From positions 62,001-126,000 of the forward strand of contig NZ_BMKZ01000003.1 of NCBI RefSeq assembly GCF_014644735.1: a DNA stretch of 64,000 nucleotides. Direction: 5' to 3'. This DNA is from Caldalkalibacillus thermarum (GTDB lineage: Bacteria; Bacillota; Bacilli; Caldalkalibacillales; Caldalkalibacillaceae). This document shows positions 47,351-56,112 of the stretch, one piece after another. Made by a program: the position numbers and the translations under genes. Position 1 is the stretch's first letter, and every line of letters starts with the position of its first letter. A model generated the notes under the pieces. The model did no database searches and was not told the origin of the DNA. It saw nothing but the letters and a program-made list of their open reading frames with translations.

Positions 47351-47824
47351 TTAAGAAGTAAACTTGTCGGCAACGGAACTGGCACCATAAGATTCTGGCT
47401 TAATTTTGGCCACATAGCCAACGGAGGTCACCCAGCCAACAACCTCTTGAATCAGTTGCCGGGTTTCTCCTTGCTTGCCAATATCAATATGCACCTCGAT
47501 CGGCCACTCGCTGAGCACAAAGAACAATCCACACGCTTTGAGGGAATCGATCAGCTTTAAGCTCAGTTCCGTTTCCAGATAAATACGGTGCCGAAGATCG
47601 GTCATTTTTCTCATACTTCGTTTCTGATAATAAAACCGGGCTCCCTTGCCTAAACGGTGGATGATCAATGCGGTGACAAACAGAGTGGATAATGAACCTG
47701 TGTGGGAATCGGTGCCGATGACAACCTTGTACTTTGCTTGTGGATCTTCATTTATAAAAGCAGTGATGTTTCTCACCATTTCTTCTAAAGACAAAGTACC
47801 TAATGTGGGGCTGATAAAAGACAA
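47351..47824 (-). CDS. ykuK: YkuK-like RNase H-fold protein (DUF458)
   Basis: A 157-residue member of the DUF458 family, predicted to have an RNase H-like fold; function unknown. Visible conserved pieces are VVIGTDSHTG, FYYQKRSMRKMTDLRHRIYLETELS, HIDIGKQGETRQLIQEVVGWV and a C-terminal KPESYGASSVADK. The TTG start 47824 follows GGGAG with long spacing. The ectA relic begins at its stop codon, so the two were joined by a deletion. Confidence 0.88.
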   Translation of the reverse strand: MSFISPTLGTLSLEEMVRNITAFINEDPQAKYKVVIGTDSHTGSLSTLFVTALIIHRLGKGARFYYQKRSMRKMTDLRHRIYLETELSLKLIDSLKACGLFFVLSEWPIEVHIDIGKQGETRQLIQEVVGWVTSVGYVAKIKPESYGASSVADKFTS

Positions 47825-47983
47825 CTCTCCAGCGCTCCCTTCAATTGGTTAATCTAGTTTATGGTGATTTTGTCTAGGATGATATGGTTAAGAAATCGTT
47901 ACTTTAAGTTTACCATGTTCATGTGAAATATTTGTAAAAGTTGTGTAAACAATAAAATCAATTAATGGCAGAAGTGTATAAAA

Positions 47984-48067
47984 GTGAAAATCGGTGTGCT
48001 CTCCGATACCCATGTGCCCAAGCGGGCCAAAGCATTGCCCGCCGCCTTGCTGGAGGGGTTAATTTAA
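47984..48067 (+). pseudogene. Relic of a YfcE-type metallophosphoesterase
   Basis: GTG 47984 opens a frame reading VKIGVLSDTHVPKRAKALPA followed by ALLEGLI and a stop at 48065. This is the N-terminus of YfcE/MJ0936 phosphodiesterases, including the metal-binding DTH. The rest of the domain (about 130 residues) is not found downstream. The surrounding 47825-48274 otherwise holds only the promoter at 48145-48173. Confidence 0.75.
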
Positions 48068-48144
48068 GCGAAGCACATTTCCTTTGCGGACCGTTCTTAG
48101 ACAAACAAGAACAATATGATTTCCAGTCTTTCCGTCTTAAGGGA

Positions 48145-48173
48145 TGGCCAACCCTGGCAAAGCATATTATAAT
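48145..48173 (+). promoter_or_regulatory. Likely promoter of the antiporter gene
   Basis: TGGCCA (48145-48150) and TATAAT (48168-48173) are 17 bp apart. The leader holds a GGCAG...CTGCC hairpin (about 48202-48218) before the ribosome site. Confidence 0.6.
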
Positions 48174-48274
48174 ATGACGGGCGAGTATTTGATGCGGGTA
48201 ATGGCAGGAAGCTCTGCCATTGCCTTTTTCCTTGTAAAAATAATAATACTTCATAATGTAAGGAGTCGGTTTGA

Positions 48275-49825
48275 ATGGAACAAACAGCGTTATCTTTGGT
48301 GCCGCCCATACTTGCCTTGGCGATGGTGATTTTAACACGCCGGGTGCTGCTCTCTCTGGGTGTGGGGATTGTCGTTGGAGCACTGATGATTAATGACTAC
48401 GCCATTCTAGCTAGTATAAGCCAAGTTGCCCAGATCGTCCTAAATATCTTTTATGTGGACGGTGCATTAAATGACTGGGAACTTTATATTATTTTCTTTT
48501 TGTTTTTGTTAGGGATGATAGCTGCTCTGGTCTCCTTGTCTGGAGGAAACAAAGCCTTTGGGGAATGGGCGATGGCGCGGGTGAAAACCAGGGTCGGCGC
48601 CCAGTTAACAACGGTTGTACTGGGAATTATCATTTTTATCGATGACTATTTTAACAGCCTGGCCGTTGGACAGGTGAGCCGTCCCTTAACGGACCGTCAC
48701 CGCGTGTCACGGGCTAAATTGGCTTATCTGATTGATTCTACTGCTGCACCTGTCTGTATTTTGTCCCCGGTCTCGAGCTGGGGCGCCTATATCATTACCA
48801 TTATTGGCGGCATTCTGGCTGCCCACAGCGTTGTGCAGTATGAAGCTTTGCAGGCATTTTTGATAATGATCCCCATGAATTTCTATGCCATATTTGCCAT
48901 CTTGCTGATTTGTGCTGTGGCTTTGTTCTCCCTTGATATTGGAGCCATGAAGCAGCATGAGATGAGGGCCATAGAAAAAGGTGAATTGATAGATCCGAGC
49001 AAGGGCGATGTCCCAGGCGATCAGAGCGATCTACCGGTCAGTGAGAAAGGAAGAGTCAGAGACCTCATTTGGCCGATTGGCGCTCTCGTGGGCGGCACGG
49101 TCTTTGTTATGATTTACACAGGCATTCGGGAATCTGAAGGGCCTGTCAGCGTTCTTTCAATTTTTGAAAATACAGATGTGGCCCTTGCTTTATTGTCCGG
49201 GGGACTAATTGGGCTTATCGTGGCTTTGGGTTTAACTGTGACCAAACAGATGACTCTTAGTCTCATTGGATCAGGTTTGTGGGCTGGAATCAAATCGATG
49301 TTGCCGGCCGTGTATATCTTAATTTTTGCTTGGACCATGATTGAAATTATCGGGGAGTTGGGAACCGGAACGTATTTGGCCGGACTGGTTGATGCCCATC
49401 TGAACATAAGTCTCTTGCCAGCTCTGTTATTCATCATTGCGGGCATCATGGCCTTTTCAACGGGCACCTCGTGGGGAACGTTTGGGATTATGCTGCCCAT
49501 TGCCGGGGAGATTGCAGCTTTAACAGATGTGTCCATGTTACTGCCTTCGCTGGCAGCCGTATTGGCCGGTTCCGTTTTTGGTGACCACTGTTCTCCCATT
49601 TCGGATACCACTATTTTGTCCTCAACGGGCGCAGGGTGCCATCACATTGATCACGTCCTTACCCAGCTGCCGTATGCCCTTATGGTTGCCGGCATTACAG
49701 TGGTGGGTTATGTGGTACTCGGCTTTACGGGCAGCCCATTATTCGGATTGTTGTCTGCTTTGGCCGCTTTTGGGGTTGCGTTGCTTATCCTCAAGCAAGC
49801 AGCAAGACCTGTTGTGCGTGCATAG
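48275..49825 (+). CDS. Na+/H+ antiporter, NhaC family
   Basis: A 516-residue membrane protein with about twelve segments. Family pieces are GIIIFIDDYFNSLAVGQVSRPL, YLIDSTAAPVCILSPVSSWGAY, FSTGTSWGTFGIMLPIAGEI and GSVFGDHCSPISDTTILSSTG. Such proteins exchange Na+ (or organic substrates like malate/lactate) for protons. ATG 48275 follows AAGGAG. An alkaliphile would need such activity; the precise ion or substrate cannot be read from sequence. Confidence 0.9.
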   Translation: MEQTALSLVPPILALAMVILTRRVLLSLGVGIVVGALMINDYAILASISQVAQIVLNIFYVDGALNDWELYIIFFLFLLGMIAALVSLSGGNKAFGEWAMARVKTRVGAQLTTVVLGIIIFIDDYFNSLAVGQVSRPLTDRHRVSRAKLAYLIDSTAAPVCILSPVSSWGAYIITIIGGILAAHSVVQYEALQAFLIMIPMNFYAIFAILLICAVALFSLDIGAMKQHEMRAIEKGELIDPSKGDVPGDQSDLPVSEKGRVRDLIWPIGALVGGTVFVMIYTGIRESEGPVSVLSIFENTDVALALLSGGLIGLIVALGLTVTKQMTLSLIGSGLWAGIKSMLPAVYILIFAWTMIEIIGELGTGTYLAGLVDAHLNISLLPALLFIIAGIMAFSTGTSWGTFGIMLPIAGEIAALTDVSMLLPSLAAVLAGSVFGDHCSPISDTTILSSTGAGCHHIDHVLTQLPYALMVAGITVVGYVVLGFTGSPLFGLLSALAAFGVALLILKQAARPVVRA

Positions 49826-49870
49826 ATTAAGAAATATAATATTTGTTATGTAGACTATAAGCTATATAAG

Positions 49871-49899
49871 CTGACAGACAGCGGACTAACCGGTATAAT
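49871..49899 (+). promoter_or_regulatory. Promoter of the EamA transporter gene
   Basis: CTGACA (49871-49876) and TATAAT (49894-49899), spaced by 17 bp. Confidence 0.75.
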
Positions 49900-49935
49900 T
49901 TGGATAGAAGATAAGCCTAGAAAGGTTGTTTGGCT

Positions 49936-50883
49936 TTGTCCGGTGATGTCACATCCAGTTTATGGTTGCGCTATAAAGGTATTGCCATGGTGATTGTCGC
50001 TGCCAGTTTGTGGGGGCTGTCTGGAACAGTCGCCCAGTTTCTTTTTCAACAGGAAGGTCTTGATGTCAACTGGCTGGTTACGGTCCGTTTACTCGTCTCC
50101 GGTGTGCTGTTACTCCTGTTCGCTGCTTGGCGCGGTGCAGGGGCAAGCATCTGGTCTGTGTGGTGCGATCGGACAACGAGGGTGCGGCTGATACTCTTCG
50201 GTGTAGCGGGCATGTTGGGGGTCCAATACACCTATTTTGCTGCCATTGAAGCTGGAAATGCTGCGATGGCCACGTTGCTGCAATACTTAGGACCCCTATT
50301 CGTCTTTGTTTATGTCGCCCTGCGTTTATTTAAGCTTCCTTCGCGGACTGAATGTATGGCGCTCATCCTGGCCCTTTTAGGCATTTTTTTACTGGTAACG
50401 AATGGTAAAGTGGGTCAGTTGACTGTACCTGGCAGTGCTGTCGCCTGGGGGTTGGCTTCTGCTATAGCCCTGGCTTTTTATACGTTATACCCCGCACAGC
50501 TGCTTGAGCGTTTTGGATCGGCTGTCACGGTTGGATGGGGCATGGTCATTGGCGGCGTTGGTATTGGCTTGGTAAATCCGGTGTGGCAGGTGTCTGTCGA
50601 GCATTGGTCATTGATCACGGTGGGTATGATCCTCTTCGTGATCTTTTTCGGAACATTATTGCCCTTCTTTCTGTATTTAGACAGTTTGCGATTTATCAAG
50701 CCTACAGAGACAAGCCTGGTGGCTTGTGCTGAGCCTCTGGCCGCTGCTATTTCATCCATTATTTGGCTGAAAGTCTCTTTTGGCCCGCTGCAAGCAGTGG
50801 GCGGCTTGTTCATCATGGTCACAGTGTTCCTCCTTTCGGCCAGAACGGATGGGGAGGTGCAAACAGATGGGCTCAATGCCTGA
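49936..50883 (+). CDS. EamA/DMT-family transporter
   Basis: A 315-residue protein with ten membrane segments arranged as two EamA repeats (VIVAASLWGLSGTVAQFL; GSAVAWGLASAIALAFYTLYP). The drug/metabolite superfamily exports amino acids or metabolites. The start is TTG 49936 (or TTG 49930), after AAAGG. The C-terminal PTETSLVACAEPLAAAISSIIWL is typical. Substrate unknown. Confidence 0.88.
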   Translation: MSGDVTSSLWLRYKGIAMVIVAASLWGLSGTVAQFLFQQEGLDVNWLVTVRLLVSGVLLLLFAAWRGAGASIWSVWCDRTTRVRLILFGVAGMLGVQYTYFAAIEAGNAAMATLLQYLGPLFVFVYVALRLFKLPSRTECMALILALLGIFLLVTNGKVGQLTVPGSAVAWGLASAIALAFYTLYPAQLLERFGSAVTVGWGMVIGGVGIGLVNPVWQVSVEHWSLITVGMILFVIFFGTLLPFFLYLDSLRFIKPTETSLVACAEPLAAAISSIIWLKVSFGPLQAVGGLFIMVTVFLLSARTDGEVQTDGLNA

Positions 50884-51056
50884 CACACCTCATCCGGGTT
50901 TGGGGAGTACAGGTTTAGCTCCCAGGCAACTGGAGCTGTTCTGAGCATGTAGGAAAATTTAAGTGTTTATTTACAAATCCGCTAAAAGATCCCTTCTCCT
51001 GGCACTTAAAAAAGTGTTATCATGTGGAATAGCATATCCTAAAAGGGAGGTTAAAC

Positions 51057-51527
51057 ATGGTTAAGGTACTGTTCGTCTGTTTGGGAAATATTTGTCGTTC
51101 TCCCATGGCTGAAGCTGTTTTTCGCCATAAAGTTAAAGAGGCAGGATTGGAAGACAAAATTTCCGTAGATTCGGCCGGAACCGGCCATTGGCATATTGGC
51201 GAGCCGCCCCATGAAGGCACTCGCCGAATTTTGAGTAAGAACGGGATTAACTACTCTGGGATTAAAGCCCGGCAAATCAGTGCGGATGATCTGGAAGCGT
51301 TTGATTACATCGTCGCGATGGATGAAGAAAATGTCCGCCATTTGAAGCAGTTGGCGCTTAAAGAGCACCATCCTAAAATCGTCCGTTTACTGGAATTTCT
51401 CCCCGACAGTGACACCCTGAATGTCCCGGATCCTTATTTTACAGGAAACTTTGAATATGTGTATCAGCTGATTAATGAGAGTTGTGATCATTTGCTGCGC
51501 TATATCCGCCAGCGTGAGCAGTTATGA
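51057..51527 (+). CDS. Low-molecular-weight protein tyrosine phosphatase
   Basis: The 156-residue protein has the CX5R loop VCLGNICRS (Cys8, Arg14) and general acid Asp125 in VPDPYF, diagnostic of LMW-PTPs such as B. subtilis YfkJ. ATG 51057 follows GGGAGG. An extended -10 (TGTTATCAT, 51015-51023) lies upstream. It overlaps the following fructosamine-kinase-like gene by 4 bp. In bacteria these two families are often adjacent and the phosphatase is thought to act in sugar-amine (deglycation) repair instead of on phosphotyrosine. Confidence 0.93.
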   Translation: MVKVLFVCLGNICRSPMAEAVFRHKVKEAGLEDKISVDSAGTGHWHIGEPPHEGTRRILSKNGINYSGIKARQISADDLEAFDYIVAMDEENVRHLKQLALKEHHPKIVRLLEFLPDSDTLNVPDPYFTGNFEYVYQLINESCDHLLRYIRQREQL

Positions 51528-52390
51528 TACATACCGTAAAAGCTATTTTGCATGAAATGGGAGACTCATCGTCCCTGATTGAGGTGCAGCCAGTACATGG
51601 CGGAGATATCAGTCAGGCATTTGAAGTGCGAACAGAGCAGGACCACTATTTTGTAAAAATAAATAGGAATGCTGCTCCTGACATTTTCCAAAAAGAAGCT
51701 GACGGACTGCAACAATTACGCCAGGCAGGTGCGCTGTCTGTTCCCCAGGTGTACCATGTCAGCCCTGCTGGTGCTGATCATGGGTATATCGTGATGGAAT
51801 GGGTTCCCAGAGAACCGGCCAGTGACAGTGAAGCAAGGCTGGGCCGGGGGCTTGCCCAATTGCATCAGTATACCCATACCCGCTACGGTTTAGCAGAAGA
51901 TAATTATATTGGCAAATTGCCCCAGCCCAACGGATGGCAGACGAGCTGGCCCCGTTTCCTAAGAGAAAAGCGGCTGGGCTACCAGGCCAAATTAGCGGAA
52001 GAAAAGGGGAGGCTCCCCGCACCGAGAAAAGCAAGGCTGGAAAAGCTCCTGGACAGACTTGAGCAATGGGTTCCTGATCATCAGCAGCCTGTTATGCTGC
52101 ATGGTGATCTGTGGAGTGGCAACTGGCTGGCCGGCCCCAATGGAGAGCCCTACCTGATCGATCCTGCTGTCTTTTATGGGGATCGGGAATTTGAACTTGC
52201 CTTTACAGAGCTTTTTGGCGGCTTTTCACCGCGTTTTTATGCTGCCTATCGGGATGTGCAGCCCCTGTCAGATTATTATGAGGATGTTCGCCCTCTTTAT
52301 CAGTTGTATTACTTGCTTGTGCACTTGAATTTGTTCGGTGAATCCTATGGTCCGGCTGTGGACCGTATTTTAAGGCACTATGTAGGTTAG
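51524..52390 (+). CDS. Fructosamine/ketosamine-3-kinase family protein
   Basis: The 288-residue protein has the kinase-like pattern of FN3K relatives: GGDISQAFEV (nucleotide loop), VMEWVP, LHGDLWSGNWL (catalytic loop Asp) and YLIDPAVFYGDREFELAFTELFGGF. Bacterial members phosphorylate ribulosamines or erythrulosamines on proteins, making the adduct unstable and so repairing glycated lysines. ATG 51524 overlaps the phosphatase stop (ATGA), so the two are co-translated. Confidence 0.93.
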   Translation: MIHTVKAILHEMGDSSSLIEVQPVHGGDISQAFEVRTEQDHYFVKINRNAAPDIFQKEADGLQQLRQAGALSVPQVYHVSPAGADHGYIVMEWVPREPASDSEARLGRGLAQLHQYTHTRYGLAEDNYIGKLPQPNGWQTSWPRFLREKRLGYQAKLAEEKGRLPAPRKARLEKLLDRLEQWVPDHQQPVMLHGDLWSGNWLAGPNGEPYLIDPAVFYGDREFELAFTELFGGFSPRFYAAYRDVQPLSDYYEDVRPLYQLYYLLVHLNLFGESYGPAVDRILRHYVG

Positions 52391-52404
52391 GGGAGGATAG
52401 TGAG

Positions 52405-53160
52405 ATGAAATATGTGCTGATTACGGGCGCATCAAGAGGATTGGGAGAAGCTCTGGTCCGACAATTGCTGCAGGAAGGGTACCATCTGTTTTGCATCTCC
52501 CGCCGTAAAAACGAAAACCTGCTTCATGAAGCCCAACAAAAAAATGTACCCCTTGAATATGTTGAGCATGATTTGCGAGACGTAGCTGGATTAGAGCAAG
52601 TGATGCGGCATATCTTTGACCAGATCGATTTGACCAAGGCTGAAACGATCGCTTTGATTAACAATGCGGGGGTTGTAGAACCGGTTAAGCCCATTGAAAA
52701 ATGTACAACAGAAGAGCTTACAGCCAACATCCATGTCAATTTGCTGGCTCCTATGGTGTTAACTTCTCTGTTTGTCAAACTAGCAGCACAGTTTAATGGG
52801 GATAAGCGCATGATGAATATTTCTTCCGGCGCAGGGAAACGGGCTGTCCACGGCTGGAGTGCCTATTGCACTTCAAAGGCAGGATTGGACATGTTTACAC
52901 GTTGTGTAGGTCTTGAACAGGAAGGACAGGACCATCCCGTTAAAGTATTGTCCGTTGCACCTGGCATTGTTGACACAGACATGCAAACGCACATTCGCTC
53001 AGCTCGACGTGAGGATTTTCCTGATGTGGAAAGGTTTATGGAGTACAAAGTCCAAGGACAGCTTCTTCCTCCCGCTTTTGTTGCCGAAAAGCTGATCCGC
53101 CTGTTCTTTGAAGAAAGCTGGCCTACAGGAGGTGTGGTGGATATCCGTGATTACCTCTAG
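52405..53160 (+). CDS. SDR-family reductase, YueD/benzil reductase-like
   Basis: The 251-residue protein has the SDR signatures TGASRGLGEAL, NNAGVV, NISSGAG (catalytic Ser), and YCTSK (Tyr/Lys). Its C-terminal VAPGIVDTDMQTHIRS resembles B. subtilis YueD, which reduces benzil in vitro; the natural substrate is unknown. ATG 52405 follows GGGGAGG, 14 bases after the kinase gene, so it may belong to that operon. Confidence 0.9.
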   Translation: MKYVLITGASRGLGEALVRQLLQEGYHLFCISRRKNENLLHEAQQKNVPLEYVEHDLRDVAGLEQVMRHIFDQIDLTKAETIALINNAGVVEPVKPIEKCTTEELTANIHVNLLAPMVLTSLFVKLAAQFNGDKRMMNISSGAGKRAVHGWSAYCTSKAGLDMFTRCVGLEQEGQDHPVKVLSVAPGIVDTDMQTHIRSARREDFPDVERFMEYKVQGQLLPPAFVAEKLIRLFFEESWPTGGVVDIRDYL

Positions 53161-53209
53161 GCCTGGCCATTAGTCCCGTTCATTATGGCTCTTCATCATT
53201 TTTTGTGTA

Positions 53210-53238
53210 TTGAACAATCGATGTAGATTTGGTATATT
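53210..53238 (+). promoter_or_regulatory. pts operon promoter
   Basis: TTGAAC (53210-53215) and TATATT (53233-53238) are 17 bp apart. Transcription would start near 53245, giving a leader of about 245 bases that contains a RAT and terminator. Confidence 0.75.
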
Positions 53239-53270
53239 TAATGATGGCTTGAGACAATTCAATCATGTCA

Positions 53271-53297
53271 TCATGTGACTGATTCGATCAGGCATGA
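53271..53297 (+). promoter_or_regulatory. Ribonucleic antiterminator (RAT) upstream of ptsH
   Basis: TCATG (53271-53275) pairs with CATGA (53293-53297) and CTGA (53279-53282) with TCAG (53288-53291), loop TTCGA. Internal-loop bases TGTGACTG and CAGGCA match the BglG/SacT/GlcT target pattern (TGTTACTG...CAGGCA). Its 3' half is the 5' arm of the following terminator, so the two exclude each other. Confidence 0.8.
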
Positions 53298-53361
53298 GTG
53301 AAAGAATGTTGGAATGTACAGACTAGAATTGATTCCAACCTTTCTTTCGTCATGCCTTTTT
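53290..53361 (+). terminator. Long terminator in the ptsH leader, overlapping the RAT
   Basis: A long imperfect hairpin: AGGCATGA (53290-53297) with TCATGCCT (53350-53357), GAAAGAA (53300-53306) with TTCTTTC (53342-53348), GTTGGAAT (53308-53315) with ATTCCAAC (53332-53339). TTTTT follows. By default it would stop pts transcription. Confidence 0.9.
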
Positions 53362-53488
53362 CTTATTCATTCTTTTTCCAACCAAGCTTCTTAACTTTTT
53401 TAACTAAAGATTTTCATCTTCCAACAGGAGCCAAAATCATTGGCTTCATGTAAACCAAAATTTTTTTCATGAAAAGGAGAGGAATATG

Positions 53489-53764
53489 ATGGCAGTGAAA
53501 AAATTTAAAGTGACGAGTGAAACAGGGATTCATGCCCGCCCAGCTACGGCTTTGGTTCAAACCGCAGGTAAATTCAGCTCGGAGATTAGCCTGGAGTATA
53601 ACGGCAAATCAGTCAATCTGAAATCAATCATGGGTGTGATGTCTTTGGGAATTCCCCAAGGTGCCGAAATTACGATCACCGCACATGGGGACGATGAGGA
53701 AGAAGCGTTGAAATCCATTGCAGACACCATCAAGAACGAAGGGCTTGGTGAAACATGTCAGTAA
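53489..53764 (+). CDS. ptsH: Phosphocarrier protein HPr
   Basis: HPr passes phosphate from Enzyme I to sugar-specific EIIA proteins, and, phosphorylated on Ser, works with CcpA in carbon catabolite repression. Starting at ATG 53489 gives 91 residues with the canonical His15 (GIHARPAT) and Ser46 (NLKSIMG), which supports that start over the adjacent ATG 53486. GGAGAGG precedes it. The 3' end overlaps ptsI by 10 bp. Confidence 0.97.
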   Translation: MAVKKFKVTSETGIHARPATALVQTAGKFSSEISLEYNGKSVNLKSIMGVMSLGIPQGAEITITAHGDDEEEALKSIADTIKNEGLGETCQ

Positions 53765-55476
53765 CGATTGAGGGCATCGGAGCATCAAACGGAATAGCGA
53801 TTGCCAAAGCATTCCGTTTGGAAAGCCCAGAGCTTTTAGTTGAAAAGAAATCTGTCTCTGATCCAGATGCGGAAATCCTCCGCCTGACAGAAGCGATTGA
53901 AAGCGCAAAACGTGAATTGCAAAAGATAAAGGCACATACGGAGCAACAGATGGGGAAGGACAAGGCAGCTATCTTTGACGCTCACCTGCTGGTGCTTAAT
54001 GATCCTGAATTAATAAACCCAATAAAAGAAAAGATTAAACATGAGCGGGTCAATGCTGAATACGCCTTGGAAGACGTCGCCCGGATGGTTGTGAACATGT
54101 TTGAGCAAATGGACAATGAATATATGCGGGAGCGCGCAGCCGACATCCGTGATGTCACCCAGCGGGTTCTGGCTCATTTACTGGGGGTTACTATTCCCAA
54201 CCCTAGCCTGATCAGCGAAGAGGTGATCATTGTTGCCCATGACTTGACACCTTCGGACACCGCCCAGCTTAACCGCCGCTTCGTCAAAGGTTTTACCACG
54301 GATATAGGCGGGCGCACATCCCACTCGGCGATTATGGCCCGTTCATTAGAGATCCCAGCGGTCGTCGGCACCAAGATTGTAACTGAAAAAATTGAAAGCG
54401 GTACAACCATTATAGTAGATGGCAACGAAGGTAAGGTGGTTGTTAACCCAACACCTGAAGAACTTCACAGCTATGAACAAAAACGGCAAGATTATCTCAA
54501 GCAGAAAGCAACCTGGTCCAAACTGATTAACGATCCTACCCTTTCGGCAGACGGCCACCAAGTAGAGCTGGCTGCCAATATTGGCACCCCAGATGATCTT
54601 GCCTCCGTTCTGGACAATGGCGCAGAAGGCATCGGGCTGTACCGCACCGAATTTTTATACATGGGACGGGATCAGTTGCCCTCAGAAGAGGAACAATTTG
54701 AGGCTTATAAACAAGTTTTGGAAAAAATGAAGGACAAGCCGGTGGTTGTCCGCACTTTAGATATCGGCGGAGACAAGGAATTACCCTATCTTGATCTGCC
54801 TCAAGAATTGAACCCGTTTCTTGGTTTTAGAGCCATCCGTCTCTGCCTGGACCAACAGGACCTGTTCCGCACCCAATTACGGGCCTTGCTCAGGGCAAGC
54901 ATCTACGGCAATTTAAAGATCATGTTTCCCATGATTGCTACCCTTGAGGAGTATAGACAAGCCAGAGCCATCTTAGAGGAAGAAAAACAAAAGCTGGTGG
55001 AAGCAGGTGTGCAGGTGGCTGACAGCATTGAAGTGGGGATCATGGTTGAAGTGCCCTCAACGGCTGTGTTAGCCGACCGCTTTGCCAAAGAAGTCGATTT
55101 CTTCAGTATTGGCACTAATGATTTGATTCAGTACACCCTGGCTGCAGACCGGATGAATGAACGGGTATCCTACTTGTATCAGCCCTTTCATCCGGCTTTA
55201 TTGCGTCTGATTCGCAACGTGATTCAAGCCGCTCATCACGAAGGAAAGTGGGTCGGCATGTGCGGCGAGATGGCGGGTGATCCAGTGGCCATCCCCATTT
55301 TGTTGGGATTGGGTCTCGATGAGTTTAGCATGAGCGCCACTTCCATTTTACCTGCCAGACATCAAATCAAACATTTAAGTAAAGCTCAGGCGGAAAGCGT
55401 CGTTGAGGAGCTCCTCAATATGGATACGGCTGAAGAAGTTGTCAACTTTGTAAAGAAAAACTTTCCTATTTCCTAA
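53755..55476 (+). CDS. ptsI: PTS Enzyme I
   Basis: Enzyme I autophosphorylates with PEP and phosphorylates HPr. The 573-residue protein has the active His190 in [12 protein letters not shown], the PEP-binding [10 protein letters not shown] and the catalytic Cys503 in [13 protein letters not shown] 53755 lies within the end of ptsH. It is the second gene of the RAT-controlled operon. Confidence 0.98.
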   Translation: MSVTIEGIGASNGIAIAKAFRLESPELLVEKKSVSDPDAEILRLTEAIESAKRELQKIKAHTEQQMGKDKAAIFDAHLLVLNDPELINPIKEKIKHERVNAEYALEDVARMVVNMFEQMDNEYMRERAADIRDVTQRVLAHLLGVTIPNPSLISEEVIIVAHDLTPSDTAQLNRRFVKGFTTDIGGRTSHSAIMARSLEIPAVVGTKIVTEKIESGTTIIVDGNEGKVVVNPTPEELHSYEQKRQDYLKQKATWSKLINDPTLSADGHQVELAANIGTPDDLASVLDNGAEGIGLYRTEFLYMGRDQLPSEEEQFEAYKQVLEKMKDKPVVVRTLDIGGDKELPYLDLPQELNPFLGFRAIRLCLDQQDLFRTQLRALLRASIYGNLKIMFPMIATLEEYRQARAILEEEKQKLVEAGVQVADSIEVGIMVEVPSTAVLADRFAKEVDFFSIGTNDLIQYTLAADRMNERVSYLYQPFHPALLRLIRNVIQAAHHEGKWVGMCGEMAGDPVAIPILLGLGLDEFSMSATSILPARHQIKHLSKAQAESVVEELLNMDTAEEVVNFVKKNFPIS

Positions 55477-55506
55477 TCCCAAAGCATTCTGGAAAGGTGA
55501 TGGGCA

Positions 55507-56007
55507 ATGTTTAAAAAATGGTTCGCTAAAATGCGTAAACCCAGTGAAGAAACCTTAGTCGCCCCCTTAAGCGGCCAAGTGGTTCAGCTGGAGGAGGTGC
55601 CGGATCCCACATTTTCACAAAAAATGATGGGGGATGGGATTGCCATTCAACCGGTGGAAGGAAAAGTCGTTTCTCCCGTAGACGGTGAGATTGTGCAGGT
55701 CTTCCACACCAAACACGCAGTGGGCATACGTTCCGGTGCCGGGGCAGAAATATTGATTCATATTGGCCTAGAGACGGTTCAAATGCAGGGAGAAGGTTTT
55801 GAAGCTCATGTTAAGCAGGGTGACAAAGTCAAGGCGGGCGACCTGCTGATTGCCTTCGATCTTGACTTGGTTAAGGAAAAAGCGGCCAGCACGGTCACAC
55901 CGATGGTAATTACCAATGGAGACCAGATTGAAAATCTGGACAAAATCCACCATAATGATGTTACAGCCGGACAACATGAGCTGATCAAGCTGAAAATGAA
56001 GGAGTAG
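55507..56007 (+). CDS. crr: PTS EIIA(Glc)-type component
   Basis: The 166-residue protein is a stand-alone IIA(Glc) domain. The phosphorylated His85 is in ILIHIGLETVQM, with the partner His in HTKHAVGI. Members take phosphate from HPr and pass it to a IIB domain. No IIBC gene follows, so it must serve a permease elsewhere. ATG 55507 follows GGAAAGGTGAT. In B. subtilis most IIA(Glc) domains are fused to permeases, and ptsGHI lacks a separate crr. Confidence 0.95.
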   Translation: MFKKWFAKMRKPSEETLVAPLSGQVVQLEEVPDPTFSQKMMGDGIAIQPVEGKVVSPVDGEIVQVFHTKHAVGIRSGAGAEILIHIGLETVQMQGEGFEAHVKQGDKVKAGDLLIAFDLDLVKEKAASTVTPMVITNGDQIENLDKIHHNDVTAGQHELIKLKMKE

Positions 56008-56018
56008 CCCCTTCATAC

Positions 56019-56061
56019 GCTGCCCATTACACGGCGGAGTTTAATCCGTGTAATGGGCAGC
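56019..56061 (+). repeat. Perfect 16-bp inverted repeat between crr and the antiterminator gene
   Basis: GCTGCCCATTACACGG (56019-56034) and CCGTGTAATGGGCAGC (56046-56061) form a perfect stem with an 11-base loop. The bases after it are not T-rich, so an RNA processing or stability role is more likely than termination. Confidence 0.95.
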
Positions 56062-56112
56062 AGCTTATCATCATGTCCGGTGTCCGTTTTGAGGAAAGGT
56101 GGAGGACAAAAG

